Positions 46,946 to 55,534 of a stretch of 64,000 nt of DNA are shown here, in pieces. The notes beneath the pieces were generated by a model. The model did not search any database, was not told the DNA's origin, and saw nothing but the letters and a program-made list of their open reading frames with translations. Source of the stretch: PALSA-555 sp963731625 (GTDB lineage Bacteria; Actinomycetota; Acidimicrobiia; IMCC26256; PALSA-555); assembly GCA_963731625.1 (NCBI GenBank), contig CAVSWH010000004.1:372001-436000 (forward strand), read 5' to 3'. Made by a program: the position numbers and the translations under genes. The stretch's first letter is position 1; the number at the start of each line of letters is the position of its first letter.

Positions 46946-47769
46946 CCGACAACGTGGACGAGGAGCTGCTGGCCCGGGTCGAGGACCACGTGCTGTGGCT
47001 CACCTTGAACCGGCCCGAGGCGGGCAACGCGATCACCCCCGCGGTGCGCAACCGGATGATCGAGCACCTGAGCGAGGCGAACGACTCGTTCGAGGTGCGC
47101 GCCATCGTGCTCACCGCCGCCGGCGAGAAGCACTTCTGCACCGGCGCCGACCTGCGGGCCGGCCGGGCGGCGCCGCCGCCGAAGCCGGAGGGCGTGCCTG
47201 ACCGGGTCACGGGCGACGCGGCGCGCATGATCCGCACGGGCATCCAGCGCCTCATCGGCGCCTTCCTCGACTGCGAGAAGCCGATCATCGCCGCGGTGAA
47301 CGGCACGGCCGCGGGGGGTGGCGCGGCGATGGTCCTGGCGTCGGACCTCGTGCTCGCCGCCGAGCACGCGCGGCTGATCCAGGTGTTCGTGCGCCGCGGC
47401 CTGATCCCCGACGGCGGCGGCACCTACCTGCTGCCCCGCCTCGTCGGCCTGCAGCGCGCGAAGGAGCTCATCTTCCTCGGGGACGACCTGTCGGCCGCCG
47501 ACGCCGAGCGCATCGGGCTGGTGAACCGGGTCGTCCCGGGGGCCGAGCTCGAGGCGACGGCGAAGGAGTGGGCCGGGCGGCTGGCGCAGGGGCCGACGAA
47601 GACGATCGGGTTCGCGAAGCGGCTGCTGAACCGGTCGTTCGAGTCCGACCGGGCGACGATGTTCGAGGAGGAGTCCTTCCTCGTCGAGCTCGTGACCGGT
47701 ACGTCCGACTGCGCCGAGGGGATGAACGCCTTCCGGGAGCGGCGGCCCATCGAGTTCAAGGGGTTCTAG
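46942..47769 (+). CDS. Enoyl-CoA hydratase/isomerase family protein
   Basis: This 275-residue crotonase has DHVLWLTLNRPEAGNAI, IVLTAAGEKHFCTGADLRAG, AAVNGTAAGGGAAMVLASDLVLAA and FVRRGLIPDGGGTYLLPRLVG. The Glu in the second catalytic position appears replaced (IPDGGGT), as in some isomerase-like members. GTG 46942 overlaps the synthetase stop. It is followed 5 nt later by a thiolase-fold gene, forming a four-gene CoA-ester operon (44792-49370). Confidence 0.92.
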   Translation: MTDNVDEELLARVEDHVLWLTLNRPEAGNAITPAVRNRMIEHLSEANDSFEVRAIVLTAAGEKHFCTGADLRAGRAAPPPKPEGVPDRVTGDAARMIRTGIQRLIGAFLDCEKPIIAAVNGTAAGGGAAMVLASDLVLAAEHARLIQVFVRRGLIPDGGGTYLLPRLVGLQRAKELIFLGDDLSAADAERIGLVNRVVPGAELEATAKEWAGRLAQGPTKTIGFAKRLLNRSFESDRATMFEEESFLVELVTGTSDCAEGMNAFRERRPIEFKGF

Positions 47770-47774
47770 GCGCC

Positions 47775-48929
47775 ATGGCGTCACTGCGGGACCAGGTCGC
47801 GATCGTCGGGATCGGCCAGACCGCCTTCGGGAAGGGCCTCGAGGCGAGCGAGCTGTCGCTCGCCTGCCAGGCGATCAGCGCGGCGCTCGACGACGGCGCG
47901 ATCCCGCCGGCCGAGGTCGACGGGCTCGTCTCGTTCACGATGGAGCTCAACCGGGAGGTCGACGTGGCCCGCAACGTCGGGCTCGGGGACCTGCACTACT
48001 TCACCCAGGTCGGCTACGGCGGCGGCGCGGGGTGCGCGACCGTGCTGCAGGCGGCGACCGCCATCGCGACCGGGCGCTGCAACGTCGCGGTGGCGTGGCG
48101 GGCCCGCAAGCGCGCCGCGAAGACGAGCCGCCCGTGGGCGCAGGTGTCGCGGCGTCTCGACGATCACTGGCAGTGGAGTCGGCCGTTCGGGCTGCTGCGG
48201 CCGGTCGACGAGGTCGCGATGCTGGCCCGCCGCTACATGCACGAGTACGGGGGGACGCGCGACCACCTGGCGAACGTCGCGCTGGCGTTTCGCCGCCACG
48301 CGAACCGCAACCCGGCGGCGACGATGTACGAGAAGCCACTCACCCGGGAGCAGTACATGGCGGCGCGCTGGATCTCCGAGCCGCTGTGCCTCTACGACAA
48401 CTGCCTGGAGACGGACGGGGCGCTCGCCGTCGTGCTCGTCTCCGCCGAGCGGGCCCGGGACCTGCCGCAGCGGCCGGTGTACCTGCACAGCGGCGCGCAG
48501 AGCCTGCCGCGTCAGCACCAGACGATGATCAACTACTTCAACGACGACCCGCTCGAGGGGCCGTCGTGGGTCGCGGCGCGCCAGCTCTGGCGCGACGCCG
48601 AGTTCGGGCCCGAGGACGTGAAGGTGGCCCAGATCTACGACGCGTTCAGCCCGCTCGTGCCGCTGTCCCTCGAGGGCTACGGCTTCTGCGCACGCGGCGA
48701 GGGCGGGCCCTTCACCGACGACGGCGCGCTCGAGTGGCCCGACGGCCGGCTCCCCACGAACACCGCGGGGGGCGGCATGTCCGAGGCGTACGTGCACGGC
48801 TTCAACCTCGTGCTCGAGGGGGTGCGCCAGCTCCGCGGCACGTCGACGAGCCAGGTCGCGGACGCGGACACGTGCCTCGTCACGAGCGGCGAGGGCGTGC
48901 CGACGAGCGCGCTGCTGCTGCGGAACTGA
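47775..48929 (+). CDS. Thiolase-superfamily protein (lipid-transfer/Ltp2-like), no nucleophilic Cys
   Basis: This 384-residue protein starts DQVAIVGIGQTAFGKGLEASE and ends with GGGMSEAYVHGFNLVLEGVRQLRG, as in SCP-x/Ltp2-type thiolases. Where thiolases have an NCA nucleophile, this has GYGGGAGCATV; aligned on the following helix, the Cys position is Gly. Such proteins in steroid side-chain degradation act as retro-aldolases rather than thiolases and need a DUF35 partner, which follows 6 nt downstream. The exact substrate is not known. Confidence 0.9.
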   Translation: MASLRDQVAIVGIGQTAFGKGLEASELSLACQAISAALDDGAIPPAEVDGLVSFTMELNREVDVARNVGLGDLHYFTQVGYGGGAGCATVLQAATAIATGRCNVAVAWRARKRAAKTSRPWAQVSRRLDDHWQWSRPFGLLRPVDEVAMLARRYMHEYGGTRDHLANVALAFRRHANRNPAATMYEKPLTREQYMAARWISEPLCLYDNCLETDGALAVVLVSAERARDLPQRPVYLHSGAQSLPRQHQTMINYFNDDPLEGPSWVAARQLWRDAEFGPEDVKVAQIYDAFSPLVPLSLEGYGFCARGEGGPFTDDGALEWPDGRLPTNTAGGGMSEAYVHGFNLVLEGVRQLRGTSTSQVADADTCLVTSGEGVPTSALLLRN

Positions 48930-48935
48930 GGGACC

Positions 48936-49370
48936 GTGGAGACCGAGTTCATCCTGCCGGACCTCGAGGGCGAGGACACCGCCGAGTTCTGGGCCGGGTG
49001 CGCGCGCGGCGAGCTGCTGGTGCAGGCCTGCGCGCGCTGCGGCCGGTGGCGCTTCCCGCCGCGCCCGATGTGCCCGCACTGCCGCTCGATCGAGCACACC
49101 TGGGAGCAGGTCTCGGGCAAGGGGACGATCTGGTCGTTCGTCGTCCCGCACCCGCCGCTGCTGCCCGCCTACACGCCGCTCGCGCCGTACAACGTGATCG
49201 TCGTCGCGCTCGACGAGGACCCGGCCATCCGCTTCGTCGGCAACCTCGTCGAGGACGCCACGGGGCCCATCAACGCGATCGACCCGGCGACCATCCGCAT
49301 CGGCGAGCCCGTCCGGGTCGTCTTCGCGCCGATCGAGGACGTGGCGCTGCCCCGGTGGGTCCGGGCCTGA
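48936..49370 (+). CDS. DUF35 OB-fold protein (thiolase/aldolase partner)
   Basis: This 144-residue protein has an N-terminal rubredoxin-like zinc ribbon (CARCGRWRFPPRPMCPHC, about 30-47) and an OB-fold (GKGTIWSFVVPHPPLLPAY, NVIVVALDEDPAIRFVGNLV). DUF35 proteins bind CoA esters beside a thiolase-fold subunit. The gene order thiolase-DUF35 is the standard pairing. GTG 48936. A strong hairpin follows the stop. Confidence 0.92.
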   Translation: METEFILPDLEGEDTAEFWAGCARGELLVQACARCGRWRFPPRPMCPHCRSIEHTWEQVSGKGTIWSFVVPHPPLLPAYTPLAPYNVIVVALDEDPAIRFVGNLVEDATGPINAIDPATIRIGEPVRVVFAPIEDVALPRWVRA

Positions 49371-49380
49371 GAACGACACC

Positions 49381-49411
49381 AGGCCCGACCCTGGGGGGTA
49401 GGGCCGGGCCT
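49381..49411 (+). terminator. GC-rich hairpin after the DUF35 gene
   Basis: AGGCCCG pairs with CGGGCCT, then, after one mismatch, CCCT with AGGG, around a G-rich loop. It lies 11 nt after the stop. There is no T-run, so intrinsic termination is likely but not certain in this high-GC genome. Confidence 0.55.
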
Positions 49412-49458
49412 AGTGACAGGCAGGCGGTCGGGGGGAGCCCGCCGCCGTGATCTCTACG

Positions 49459-49590
49459 TCAGGCGGCCTGACGCACCTCCGCGCCGGTCCCTACGGGCTC
49501 GCGGCGCAGGCTGGCCAGGGTCCGCTCCCAGCGGAGCTGGTTGGCGATCCACGCCAGGGCCCGCTCCCGGTCTCGGTTGCTCTTCGCCAT
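49459..49590 (-). CDS. Small basic protein (43 aa)
   Basis: From ATG 49590 the protein reads MAKSNRDRERALAWIANQLR at the N-terminus, then WERTLASLRREPVGTGAEVRQAA in two segments. It is predicted to be mostly one charged amphipathic helix. AAGGAG is well placed upstream. The stop lies within a GTCAGGC/GCCTGAC inverted repeat (49456-49470) that may act as terminator. It is divergent from a MerR gene with a shared promoter region, so it may be the regulator's target. Function unknown. Confidence 0.65.
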   Translation of the reverse strand: MAKSNRDRERALAWIANQLRWERTLASLRREPVGTGAEVRQAA

Positions 49591-49638
49591 GTTGCACTCC
49601 TTGCTCTCGCCCCGGACTGGAGTCCCAGGTCGAGCGTC

Positions 49639-49679
49639 TTGACTTAGAGAGTATCTACTCTTAGGGTAGTCACTGTCAA
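49639..49679. promoter_or_regulatory. Divergent promoter with MerR-type dyad
   Basis: Plus strand: TTGACT (49639-49644), 17 nt, TAGGGT (49662-49667), reading toward merR. Minus strand: TTGACA (49674-49679), 20 nt, TACTCT (49648-49653), reading toward the 43-aa gene. The spacer holds the dyad AGAGTATCTACTCT (49648-49661). MerR activators bind a dyad in an over-long (19-20 nt) spacer, which fits the minus-strand promoter. Confidence 0.6.
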
Positions 49680-49741
49680 GGTACGTGACGAGAGTCACAG
49701 CCCCCCGGAGCCGCCGGACGGGGCATCCTGAGGGCCCCTCC

Positions 49742-50464
49742 ATGACCAGCGACCCCGTGAGCCCCACGAGCTGTTGGCGCATCGACGACCTCGCCCACCG
49801 GGGCGAGGTCACGGTCGACACGGTTCGCTACTACCAGCGGGAGGGGCTCGTCCCGGAGGGCGAGCGGGCCGGCCGGGTCAAGCTCTACGGGCCGGCGCAT
49901 CTCGAGCGCCTCGAGCGGATCCGTGACCTCCAGGGGCGGGGGTTCTCGCTCGCGGCCATCCGGTCATTGCTCGAGGGCGACCGCCAGCACCTGGTCGAGG
50001 GGATCTTCGCCGACCGCGGCGAGCGCCGCGCCTACACACTCGACGACCTCGTCGAACGCTCCGGGATCGATCGGGAGCTCTGCTCGGCGCTGCGCACCGC
50101 CGGCCTGCTCCGCGACCCGGCCGAGTACGGCCGCGACGCGTACGACTCCGAGGACCTCGAGCTGCTGCGCACGATGGCGGAGCTCGCGGCGATGGGCCTC
50201 CCGACGAAGGCGCTCGTCGCGATGGGTCGCATCTACGCGAAGGGGATCGAGGACATCCAGGCGCAGGTCCTCGCGCTCTTCAGCACCGGAGGCGCCGTGG
50301 CGTGGGCGCCCGGCGAGGTCGAGGCGCTCCGCGTGGACGCGGCGCGCGCCTCGTCGGAGCTCCTGCCGCCGATGCGGCGCCTCGTCGACTATCTGCACCA
50401 CCGCACCATCCAGCGCCTCACGCTGAACGCGATGGTGCACGGCACGCTCCCCGAGACCACCTAA
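49742..50464 (+). CDS. MerR family transcriptional regulator
   Basis: This 240-residue protein has an N-terminal winged HTH (WRIDDLAHRGEVTVDTVRYY, QREGLVPEGERAGRVKLYG, ERIRDLQGRGFSLAAIRSLL) and a long C-terminal effector region (YTLDDLVERSGIDRELC, LLRTMAELAAMGLPTKALVAMG). It lacks the Cys pattern of metal or redox sensors, so a small organic effector is likely. ATG 49742. It probably controls the divergent 43-aa gene and itself through the dyad at 49648-49661. Confidence 0.9.
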   Translation: MTSDPVSPTSCWRIDDLAHRGEVTVDTVRYYQREGLVPEGERAGRVKLYGPAHLERLERIRDLQGRGFSLAAIRSLLEGDRQHLVEGIFADRGERRAYTLDDLVERSGIDRELCSALRTAGLLRDPAEYGRDAYDSEDLELLRTMAELAAMGLPTKALVAMGRIYAKGIEDIQAQVLALFSTGGAVAWAPGEVEALRVDAARASSELLPPMRRLVDYLHHRTIQRLTLNAMVHGTLPETT

Positions 50465-50494
50465 GACGCAGCCGTCCGATGGGCGGGCGGGGCG

Positions 50495-51658
50495 TCAGTC
50501 GAGGTGCCAGATGCGGGCGGCGTTCCCCCCGGTGATCTGCGCCTTCTCGTCGTTGGGGATGTGGCCCATCGTGTCCTCGATGACCTTCCGCGAGTACGGC
50601 CAGTCGTTGCCGTGGTGCGGATAGTCGCTCGACCACATGATGTTGTCGATGCCGGCGGCGTGGCGCAGCGCGATGCCGGAGCGGTCGGTGATGAACGTCG
50701 CCGCGTTGTTGCTGTACCAGTACGACGACGGTGGCTGGGTGATCGGCAGGTCGCCCCAGACCCGGTTGCGCCAGTAGCGGTCGTCGATCGACTCGATGAG
50801 GTGCGGGATCCAGCCCACGCCGGTCTCGATCCAGCACATCTGCAGCTCGGGGAACCGCTCGAACACGCCGGTGAAGATCATCGAGGTGATGCTGCTGGCG
50901 CACATGGAGAACACGTGGCTCATGCCCCCGATGGCCTTCGCCCGGGTGGCCTCGCTCGACATGTCGTAGAGCGCGTTCCCGGCCTGGGCCGCGGCCTTGC
51001 GCTGCGCGGCCCGCTGCTTGCGGCTGACGATGTTGATGTGCACCGCGACGGGCATGCCCTCGTCGACCGCGGCCGCCCAGAACGGGTCGTCCTCATAGGA
51101 CAGGCTCTCGCCGCCGGCGGGCCAGTTCGAGATGATCACGCCGTGGGCGCCGCGCGCCTTCGCCTTGCGCAGCGCGTCGATCGACTGGTCCACGCCGAGC
51201 GACGGCATCTGGGCGAGCCCGATGAGCCGGTTCGGGTCAGGGGCGCAGAACTCGTCGAAGAGGAAGTTGTTGTACGCCTCGATGCCGGCGAGCACGAAGT
51301 CGTCGTCTTCGTCGCCGAGGAAGTGGCTGATCGTGCGCTGGGGCGGGTAGAGCACCTCGGCCCACACGCCGTCGCGGTCCATGTCCCTCAGGCGCTCCGC
51401 GCCGTTGTAGCAACCGGGCCGCGCCTCGTCGTAGGTGACGCCGAACCAGCGGAAGTTGTCCCACGCCATCCCCGGCGTCGACACGAGCCCGATCGGGTCG
51501 GCCTGCCCGCCGACCGCGGTGAGCCACGCGTCGCCGCCCATCGGGTCCTTCACGAGCTTGGGCGCCTTCTCCTGGTAGCGCTCCGGCAGCCAGTTCTGCC
51601 AGATGTCGGGCGGCTCGAGGATGTGGCAGTCGGCGTCGACGACGCGGACCTCAGACAT
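50495..51658 (-). CDS. Amidohydrolase 2 (ACMSD-like) family protein
   Basis: This 387-residue metal-dependent hydrolase or decarboxylase-fold protein has the N-terminal VVDADCHILEPPDIW (HxH reduced to CH; Asp and His present), HINIVSRKQ, CWIETGVGWIPHLIESIDD and the C-terminal metal Asp in IMWSSDYPHHGNDWPYSR. Proteins of this type are common in actinobacterial CoA-ester catabolic islands; their reactions are mostly unknown. Divergent from the CoA-transferase, with the shared palindrome at 51699-51712 between them. Confidence 0.9.
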   Translation of the reverse strand: MSEVRVVDADCHILEPPDIWQNWLPERYQEKAPKLVKDPMGGDAWLTAVGGQADPIGLVSTPGMAWDNFRWFGVTYDEARPGCYNGAERLRDMDRDGVWAEVLYPPQRTISHFLGDEDDDFVLAGIEAYNNFLFDEFCAPDPNRLIGLAQMPSLGVDQSIDALRKAKARGAHGVIISNWPAGGESLSYEDDPFWAAAVDEGMPVAVHINIVSRKQRAAQRKAAAQAGNALYDMSSEATRAKAIGGMSHVFSMCASSITSMIFTGVFERFPELQMCWIETGVGWIPHLIESIDDRYWRNRVWGDLPITQPPSSYWYSNNAATFITDRSGIALRHAAGIDNIMWSSDYPHHGNDWPYSRKVIEDTMGHIPNDEKAQITGGNAARIWHLD

Positions 51659-51693
51659 TGGCTCCTCCAGGCGTGGGTGTCGCGGCCTCAGAG

Positions 51694-51712
51694 TAGGCTG
51701 ACGCCGGCGTCA
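51694..51712. promoter_or_regulatory. 14-bp palindromic operator, site 1
   Basis: TGACGCCGGCGTCA (51699-51712) is a perfect palindrome. It shares its first T with a plus-strand TAnnnT box (TAGGCT, 51694-51699), so a bound repressor would block the CoA-transferase promoter. On the minus strand TACTCT (51690-51695) could serve the amidohydrolase. An identical site lies at 55492-55505. Confidence 0.7.
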
Positions 51713-51774
51713 GGGACAGTGGTGGCCCCGCAGCCGGGGGACGCCGACGTCGATCGCGCGGCAGGAGGGTGCAC

Positions 51775-54120
51775 GTGGCCACGGCCTTGCTCGACGGCGT
51801 GCACGTCGTCGACCTGGCCGGTGAGCCGGCCGCGATGACCGGGCGCCTCCTCGCCGACCTGGGCGCCGACGTCGTGCTCGTCGAGCCACCCGAGGGCCAC
51901 CCGCTGCGTGCGCTGCCCGACCGCTTCACCGCGTGGGCCGCGGGCAAGCGCAGCGTGACCGTCACCGGCCCCGACGATGCCGCGCTGGCCGAGCTGCTCG
52001 CCGGCGCCGACGTCGTGATCGACACGCCGGGCTTCCCGGGTGCGCTCGCGCTCGACCCGGCACGCGCCACGCACGCAGTGTGGGTGCGCGTCACTCCCTT
52101 CGGGTTGTCGGGTCCGCACGCCCGCTGGCGCGCCTCCGATCTCGGCGTGATGGCGGCGAGCGCCAACATGTTCTGCACCGGGGATCCCGACCGCGCGCCG
52201 GTGCGCTGCACGGAGCCCTCGGGGTACGGCCACACCGGCCCCGAGGCGGCGCTCGCCGCGATCACCGCGCTGTGGACCGGCCGGCCCCAGGTCGTCGACG
52301 TCTCGATGCAAGAGACGGTCTTCAGCGCCAACATGGGCAGCCCGGCGCGCTTCGAGCACACCGGCTTCCGGGGCGCGCGCCTCGGCGCCAGCATCGGGCG
52401 CACCCAGGAGATCTGGCCGACGAAGGACGGCTTCGTCTCCTTCGGCCTGCGGGGCGGGAAGGCCCGGGTCCCGAGCCTGGAGCTCATCACCCGCCTCGTC
52501 GGCGAGTCCGGCGTCGACGCCTCCGCCCTCGAGGCCCAGGACTGGACGACCTGGTCGCCGAACACGGCGGACGAGGCCGTCCTGCGCGCCATCGAGGCCC
52601 CGATCGCCGAGTACTTCGCCGGCCGGACGATGCGCAACCTCTACGAGATCGCGGTCGACACGAACCTCATGCTGGCGCCCGCGAACTCCCCGCCCGAGAT
52701 CCTGGCGAGCGAGCAGCTACGCGCCCGCGGGTTCTTCCGGCGCCTCGGGGACGTCGACCAGTTCGTGGCGTCGTTCGTCCAGACGCGCGACCCCAAGGGG
52801 GAGGTCGCCGCGGTGGCGCCGCGCGCGCCCGCGCCGGCGCGCCCGGGCGACCCGGCGACAGCCTGGTCGCGCCGGCCCGCGTCCGCCCCGTCGAGCTCGG
52901 ACGCGTCGGCCGGTGCGTGGCACGGCGTGCGCATCCTCGAGTTCGGCTCGGGTGCGGCCGGGCCGATCGCGACCCGCTACTTCGTCGAACAAGGCGCGAC
53001 CGTGCTGCGCGTCGAGTCCCGCAGCCGCCCCGACTTCCTGCGGGTGTACGCCCTCGGTCCGAACAACCCGCACGGCCTCGAGGGCTCGACGATGTATGAC
53101 GAGCTGAACGTCGGGAAGCGCAACGTCGCGTTGAACCTGAAGGATCCCGCGGCCGTCGCGCTCGTCCTGCGGCTCGTCACCGAATGGGCGGACGCCGTCG
53201 CCGAGAACTACGCGCCGCGGGCCATGAAGGGGTTCGGGCTCGACTACGACACGCTCGTGACCCATCGCCCCGACCTCGTGATGGTGAGCGCCTGCCTGAA
53301 CGGCCAGACGGGCCCGCACAAGGACTACCCGGGCTTCGGCGGCCAGGGCGCCGCGCTCTCAGGGTTCAACTGGCTCACGGGCTGGCCCGACCGCGCGCCC
53401 GTCGGTCCCCACGCCACGATCACGGACTCGCTCGCGCCCCGCTTCGTCGCGACGGCGCTCGCCGCCGGGCTCGCCTACCGCCGCCGCACCGGCCGGGGCG
53501 TCTACCTCGACCTATCGCAGGTCGAGTGCGGGGTGTACGCGCTCTCGCCGTGGCTCGTCGCGTACCAGCGCACCGGCGAGGTCGGCACCCGGGACGGCAA
53601 CCGCTCGCCTCGCGCCGTCCCGCACGGCGCGTTCCCCTGCGCGCCCGAGGGTGACGTCGACGACCGGTGGGTCGCGATCGCCGCCTGGGACGACGCCGCC
53701 TGGGCCGCGCTCGCGCCGCGCCTCGGCCTCGACGACCCGACCCTCGCCACACTCGCGGCGCGGGCGGAGCGCATCGACGAGATCGAGGCGGCCGTCGCGG
53801 CGTGGACCGCGACCCGGTCCCGAGCCGAGGTGTGTGCCGAGCTGCAGCCGCTCGGGCTCGAGGCCGTCGCCGTCGAGGACTTCGGCGACGTGCACGACGA
53901 CCCTCAGGTCGCGGCGCGGGAGCACTTCGTGCGCCTCGTCCACCCGATCATGGGCCCGGCCCTGTACGAGCACACCGGGTTCCGACTCTCCGACAGCCCG
54001 TCGGGCTACTGGCGCGCCGGCCCGACGATCGGACAGGACAACGACTGGGTGCTCGGCGAGGTGCTCGACCTGTCCGAGGCCGAGCAGGCCGACCTGCGGG
54101 CGCAGGGCGCGGTCGAGTGA
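51775..54120 (+). CDS. Fused double-domain CaiB/BaiF (class III) CoA-transferase
   Basis: This 781-residue protein holds two CaiB-like halves: residues 1-370 (VHVVDLAGEPAAMTGRLLADLGADVV, SVTVTGPDDAALAEL) and 385-781 (VRILEFGSGAAGPIATRYFVEQGATV, LNVGKRNVALNLKDPAAVAL, GYPGFGGQG-like YPGFGGQGAALSGF). The halves are joined by an Ala/Pro/Ser-rich linker. Class III enzymes move CoA between acids without free intermediates. Single-domain relatives work as interlocked dimers, so the fusion may be a pseudo-dimer with one active half. GTG 51775 is chosen because AGGAGG sits 6 nt before it. Confidence 0.93.
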   Translation: MATALLDGVHVVDLAGEPAAMTGRLLADLGADVVLVEPPEGHPLRALPDRFTAWAAGKRSVTVTGPDDAALAELLAGADVVIDTPGFPGALALDPARATHAVWVRVTPFGLSGPHARWRASDLGVMAASANMFCTGDPDRAPVRCTEPSGYGHTGPEAALAAITALWTGRPQVVDVSMQETVFSANMGSPARFEHTGFRGARLGASIGRTQEIWPTKDGFVSFGLRGGKARVPSLELITRLVGESGVDASALEAQDWTTWSPNTADEAVLRAIEAPIAEYFAGRTMRNLYEIAVDTNLMLAPANSPPEILASEQLRARGFFRRLGDVDQFVASFVQTRDPKGEVAAVAPRAPAPARPGDPATAWSRRPASAPSSSDASAGAWHGVRILEFGSGAAGPIATRYFVEQGATVLRVESRSRPDFLRVYALGPNNPHGLEGSTMYDELNVGKRNVALNLKDPAAVALVLRLVTEWADAVAENYAPRAMKGFGLDYDTLVTHRPDLVMVSACLNGQTGPHKDYPGFGGQGAALSGFNWLTGWPDRAPVGPHATITDSLAPRFVATALAAGLAYRRRTGRGVYLDLSQVECGVYALSPWLVAYQRTGEVGTRDGNRSPRAVPHGAFPCAPEGDVDDRWVAIAAWDDAAWAALAPRLGLDDPTLATLAARAERIDEIEAAVAAWTATRSRAEVCAELQPLGLEAVAVEDFGDVHDDPQVAAREHFVRLVHPIMGPALYEHTGFRLSDSPSGYWRAGPTIGQDNDWVLGEVLDLSEAEQADLRAQGAVE

Positions 54121-54130
54121 GGCGCCGGCT

Positions 54131-54907
54131 TCAGGCCGGCATCACGGATCCGCCGTCGACACAGAGCAGCTGACCGGTCACCAGCTCGGCGTCGTCGCTC
54201 GCGAAGAACACGGCCGTGCCGGTGAGGTCCCAGGCGTCGAGCTTGCGCTTCATCGCGCTCATCATCGGCAGCATGTCGATCACGCCGTCGGGGACGATCT
54301 TCTTCGTCGCCTCGGTCATCGTGACGCCCGGCGCGATGCAGTTGACCGTGATGTTGTACTGCCCGAGCTGGCCGGCAAGGAACTTCGTCAGGCCGACGAC
54401 GCCCCACTTCGTCTGGCTGTACGTGAACGCCCCGACCTCTTGGAAGTCGCCGGGCGGCGCCATGGTGTACATGTAGGCCGCGCCCGACGACTGGTTGATG
54501 ATCCGACCCCAGTGGCCCTCGACCATGTGCGGCGCGCAGGCCCGCGCCATCAGCCAGGCGCCGTGCAGGTTCACTGAGAAGACGCGCTGCAGGTACTCGT
54601 AGTCGTTGCGGGCATTGTCGATGTCGTAGTAGAGCGCCGCGTTGTTGATGAGGATGTCGAGCTGGCCGAACTTGTCCTTCGTGGCCTTCGCGCAGTCGAG
54701 GGCCGACTGCTCGCTCGAGATGTCGGTCGGGACGAATTCGACCTCGCCCTTGCCGTCGAGGTGCCGCATCGCCGAGCGGGCGCGGTCCTCGTTGATCTCG
54801 GCCACCACGACCTTGGCGCCCTCCTGGAGGAAGCGCTCGGCGTAGGCGAGGCCGATCCCCTGCCCGGCGCCGGTGATGACCGCGACGCGGTCTTCGAGAC
54901 GTCCCAT
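54131..54907 (-). CDS. Short-chain dehydrogenase/reductase
   Basis: This 258-residue classical SDR has TGAGQGIGLAYAERF (cofactor), an acidic VVVAEINED suggesting NAD preference, NNAALYYD, the active-site Ser in NQSSGAAYM, YSQTK, and a C-terminal GQLLCVDGGSVM. It likely oxidises a hydroxyacyl-CoA or cyclic alcohol. It is followed upstream on the same strand by a MaoC-like gene, in one operon controlled from 55492. Confidence 0.92.
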   Translation of the reverse strand: MGRLEDRVAVITGAGQGIGLAYAERFLQEGAKVVVAEINEDRARSAMRHLDGKGEVEFVPTDISSEQSALDCAKATKDKFGQLDILINNAALYYDIDNARNDYEYLQRVFSVNLHGAWLMARACAPHMVEGHWGRIINQSSGAAYMYTMAPPGDFQEVGAFTYSQTKWGVVGLTKFLAGQLGQYNITVNCIAPGVTMTEATKKIVPDGVIDMLPMMSAMKRKLDAWDLTGTAVFFASDDAELVTGQLLCVDGGSVMPA

Positions 54908-54929
54908 CTCTCCCCCTCGACAGTACGGC

Positions 54930-55433
54930 TCAGCCCTTGCGGGTCCGGCCGATCAGGTTGAAGCGCTCGGTCACGACCGGCTCGCCGGTCTTGTCGTCCT
55001 TCCAGGCCGTCTCGACGACCACGAAGGTCATGACGGCGCTGTCGGTCTCTTTCTCGTAGATGTCCATCACCTTGCCCTCACCGGACAGGACGTCGCCGAC
55101 GAGGATCGGCCGGTGGTAGGTGAACTCCTGCTCGCCGTGCAGGATCAGCGCGCCCTTCCCGTAGAGCTGGCCCATGACCCCGTGCATCGGGTTCTGGCCC
55201 TTCGTCGGGTCCGGGGGCTGCTCCTCCTCCCAGCGGCCCATGTGCTGCATCGCGAACGAGAAGGTGGGCGGGGCCGGCATCGAGTCGAAGCCGGCGGCGC
55301 GCGCCGCCGTCGGGTCGCGGAAGACGGGGTTGTCGTCGAGGACCGCCGCGGCGAAGAAGCTCACCGGGCCGCGCTCGACGCGCACCTTCGTCGCCGCGGT
55401 CGGCTTGCCGACGATGCTGGTGTCCACGGCCAT
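54930..55433 (-). CDS. MaoC-like/FAS1-type dehydratase N-terminal domain protein
   Basis: This 167-residue hotdog protein has VERGPVSFFAAAVLDDNPVF, MPAPPTFSFAMQHMGRW, LHGEQEFTYHRPILVGDVL and a C-terminal VTERFNLIGRTRKG. This is the layout of the MaoC-like dehydratase N-terminal domain seen in HadA-type and steroid side-chain hydratases, which usually need a partner subunit. No separate partner is adjacent. ATG 55433 is just downstream of the second palindrome. Confidence 0.88.
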   Translation of the reverse strand: MAVDTSIVGKPTAATKVRVERGPVSFFAAAVLDDNPVFRDPTAARAAGFDSMPAPPTFSFAMQHMGRWEEEQPPDPTKGQNPMHGVMGQLYGKGALILHGEQEFTYHRPILVGDVLSGEGKVMDIYEKETDSAVMTFVVVETAWKDDKTGEPVVTERFNLIGRTRKG

Positions 55434-55461
55434 GTCGTGCTCCCCTGGTTCACGCGCGCAG

Positions 55462-55505
55462 TTGACCGGCGCGTCGGACGGCGCGATACGGTGACGCCGG
55501 CGTCA
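55462..55505. promoter_or_regulatory. Promoter with 14-bp palindromic operator, site 2
   Basis: TTGACC (55462-55467), 19 nt, TACGGT (55487-55492) reads toward the SDR gene. The palindrome TGACGCCGGCGTCA (55492-55505) shares its first T with the -10 box, exactly the arrangement at site 1. The identical half-sites and placement suggest the same repressor. Confidence 0.7.
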
Positions 55506-55534
55506 GTTTCCAACCAAGCGGAGAGGACTCGCAA

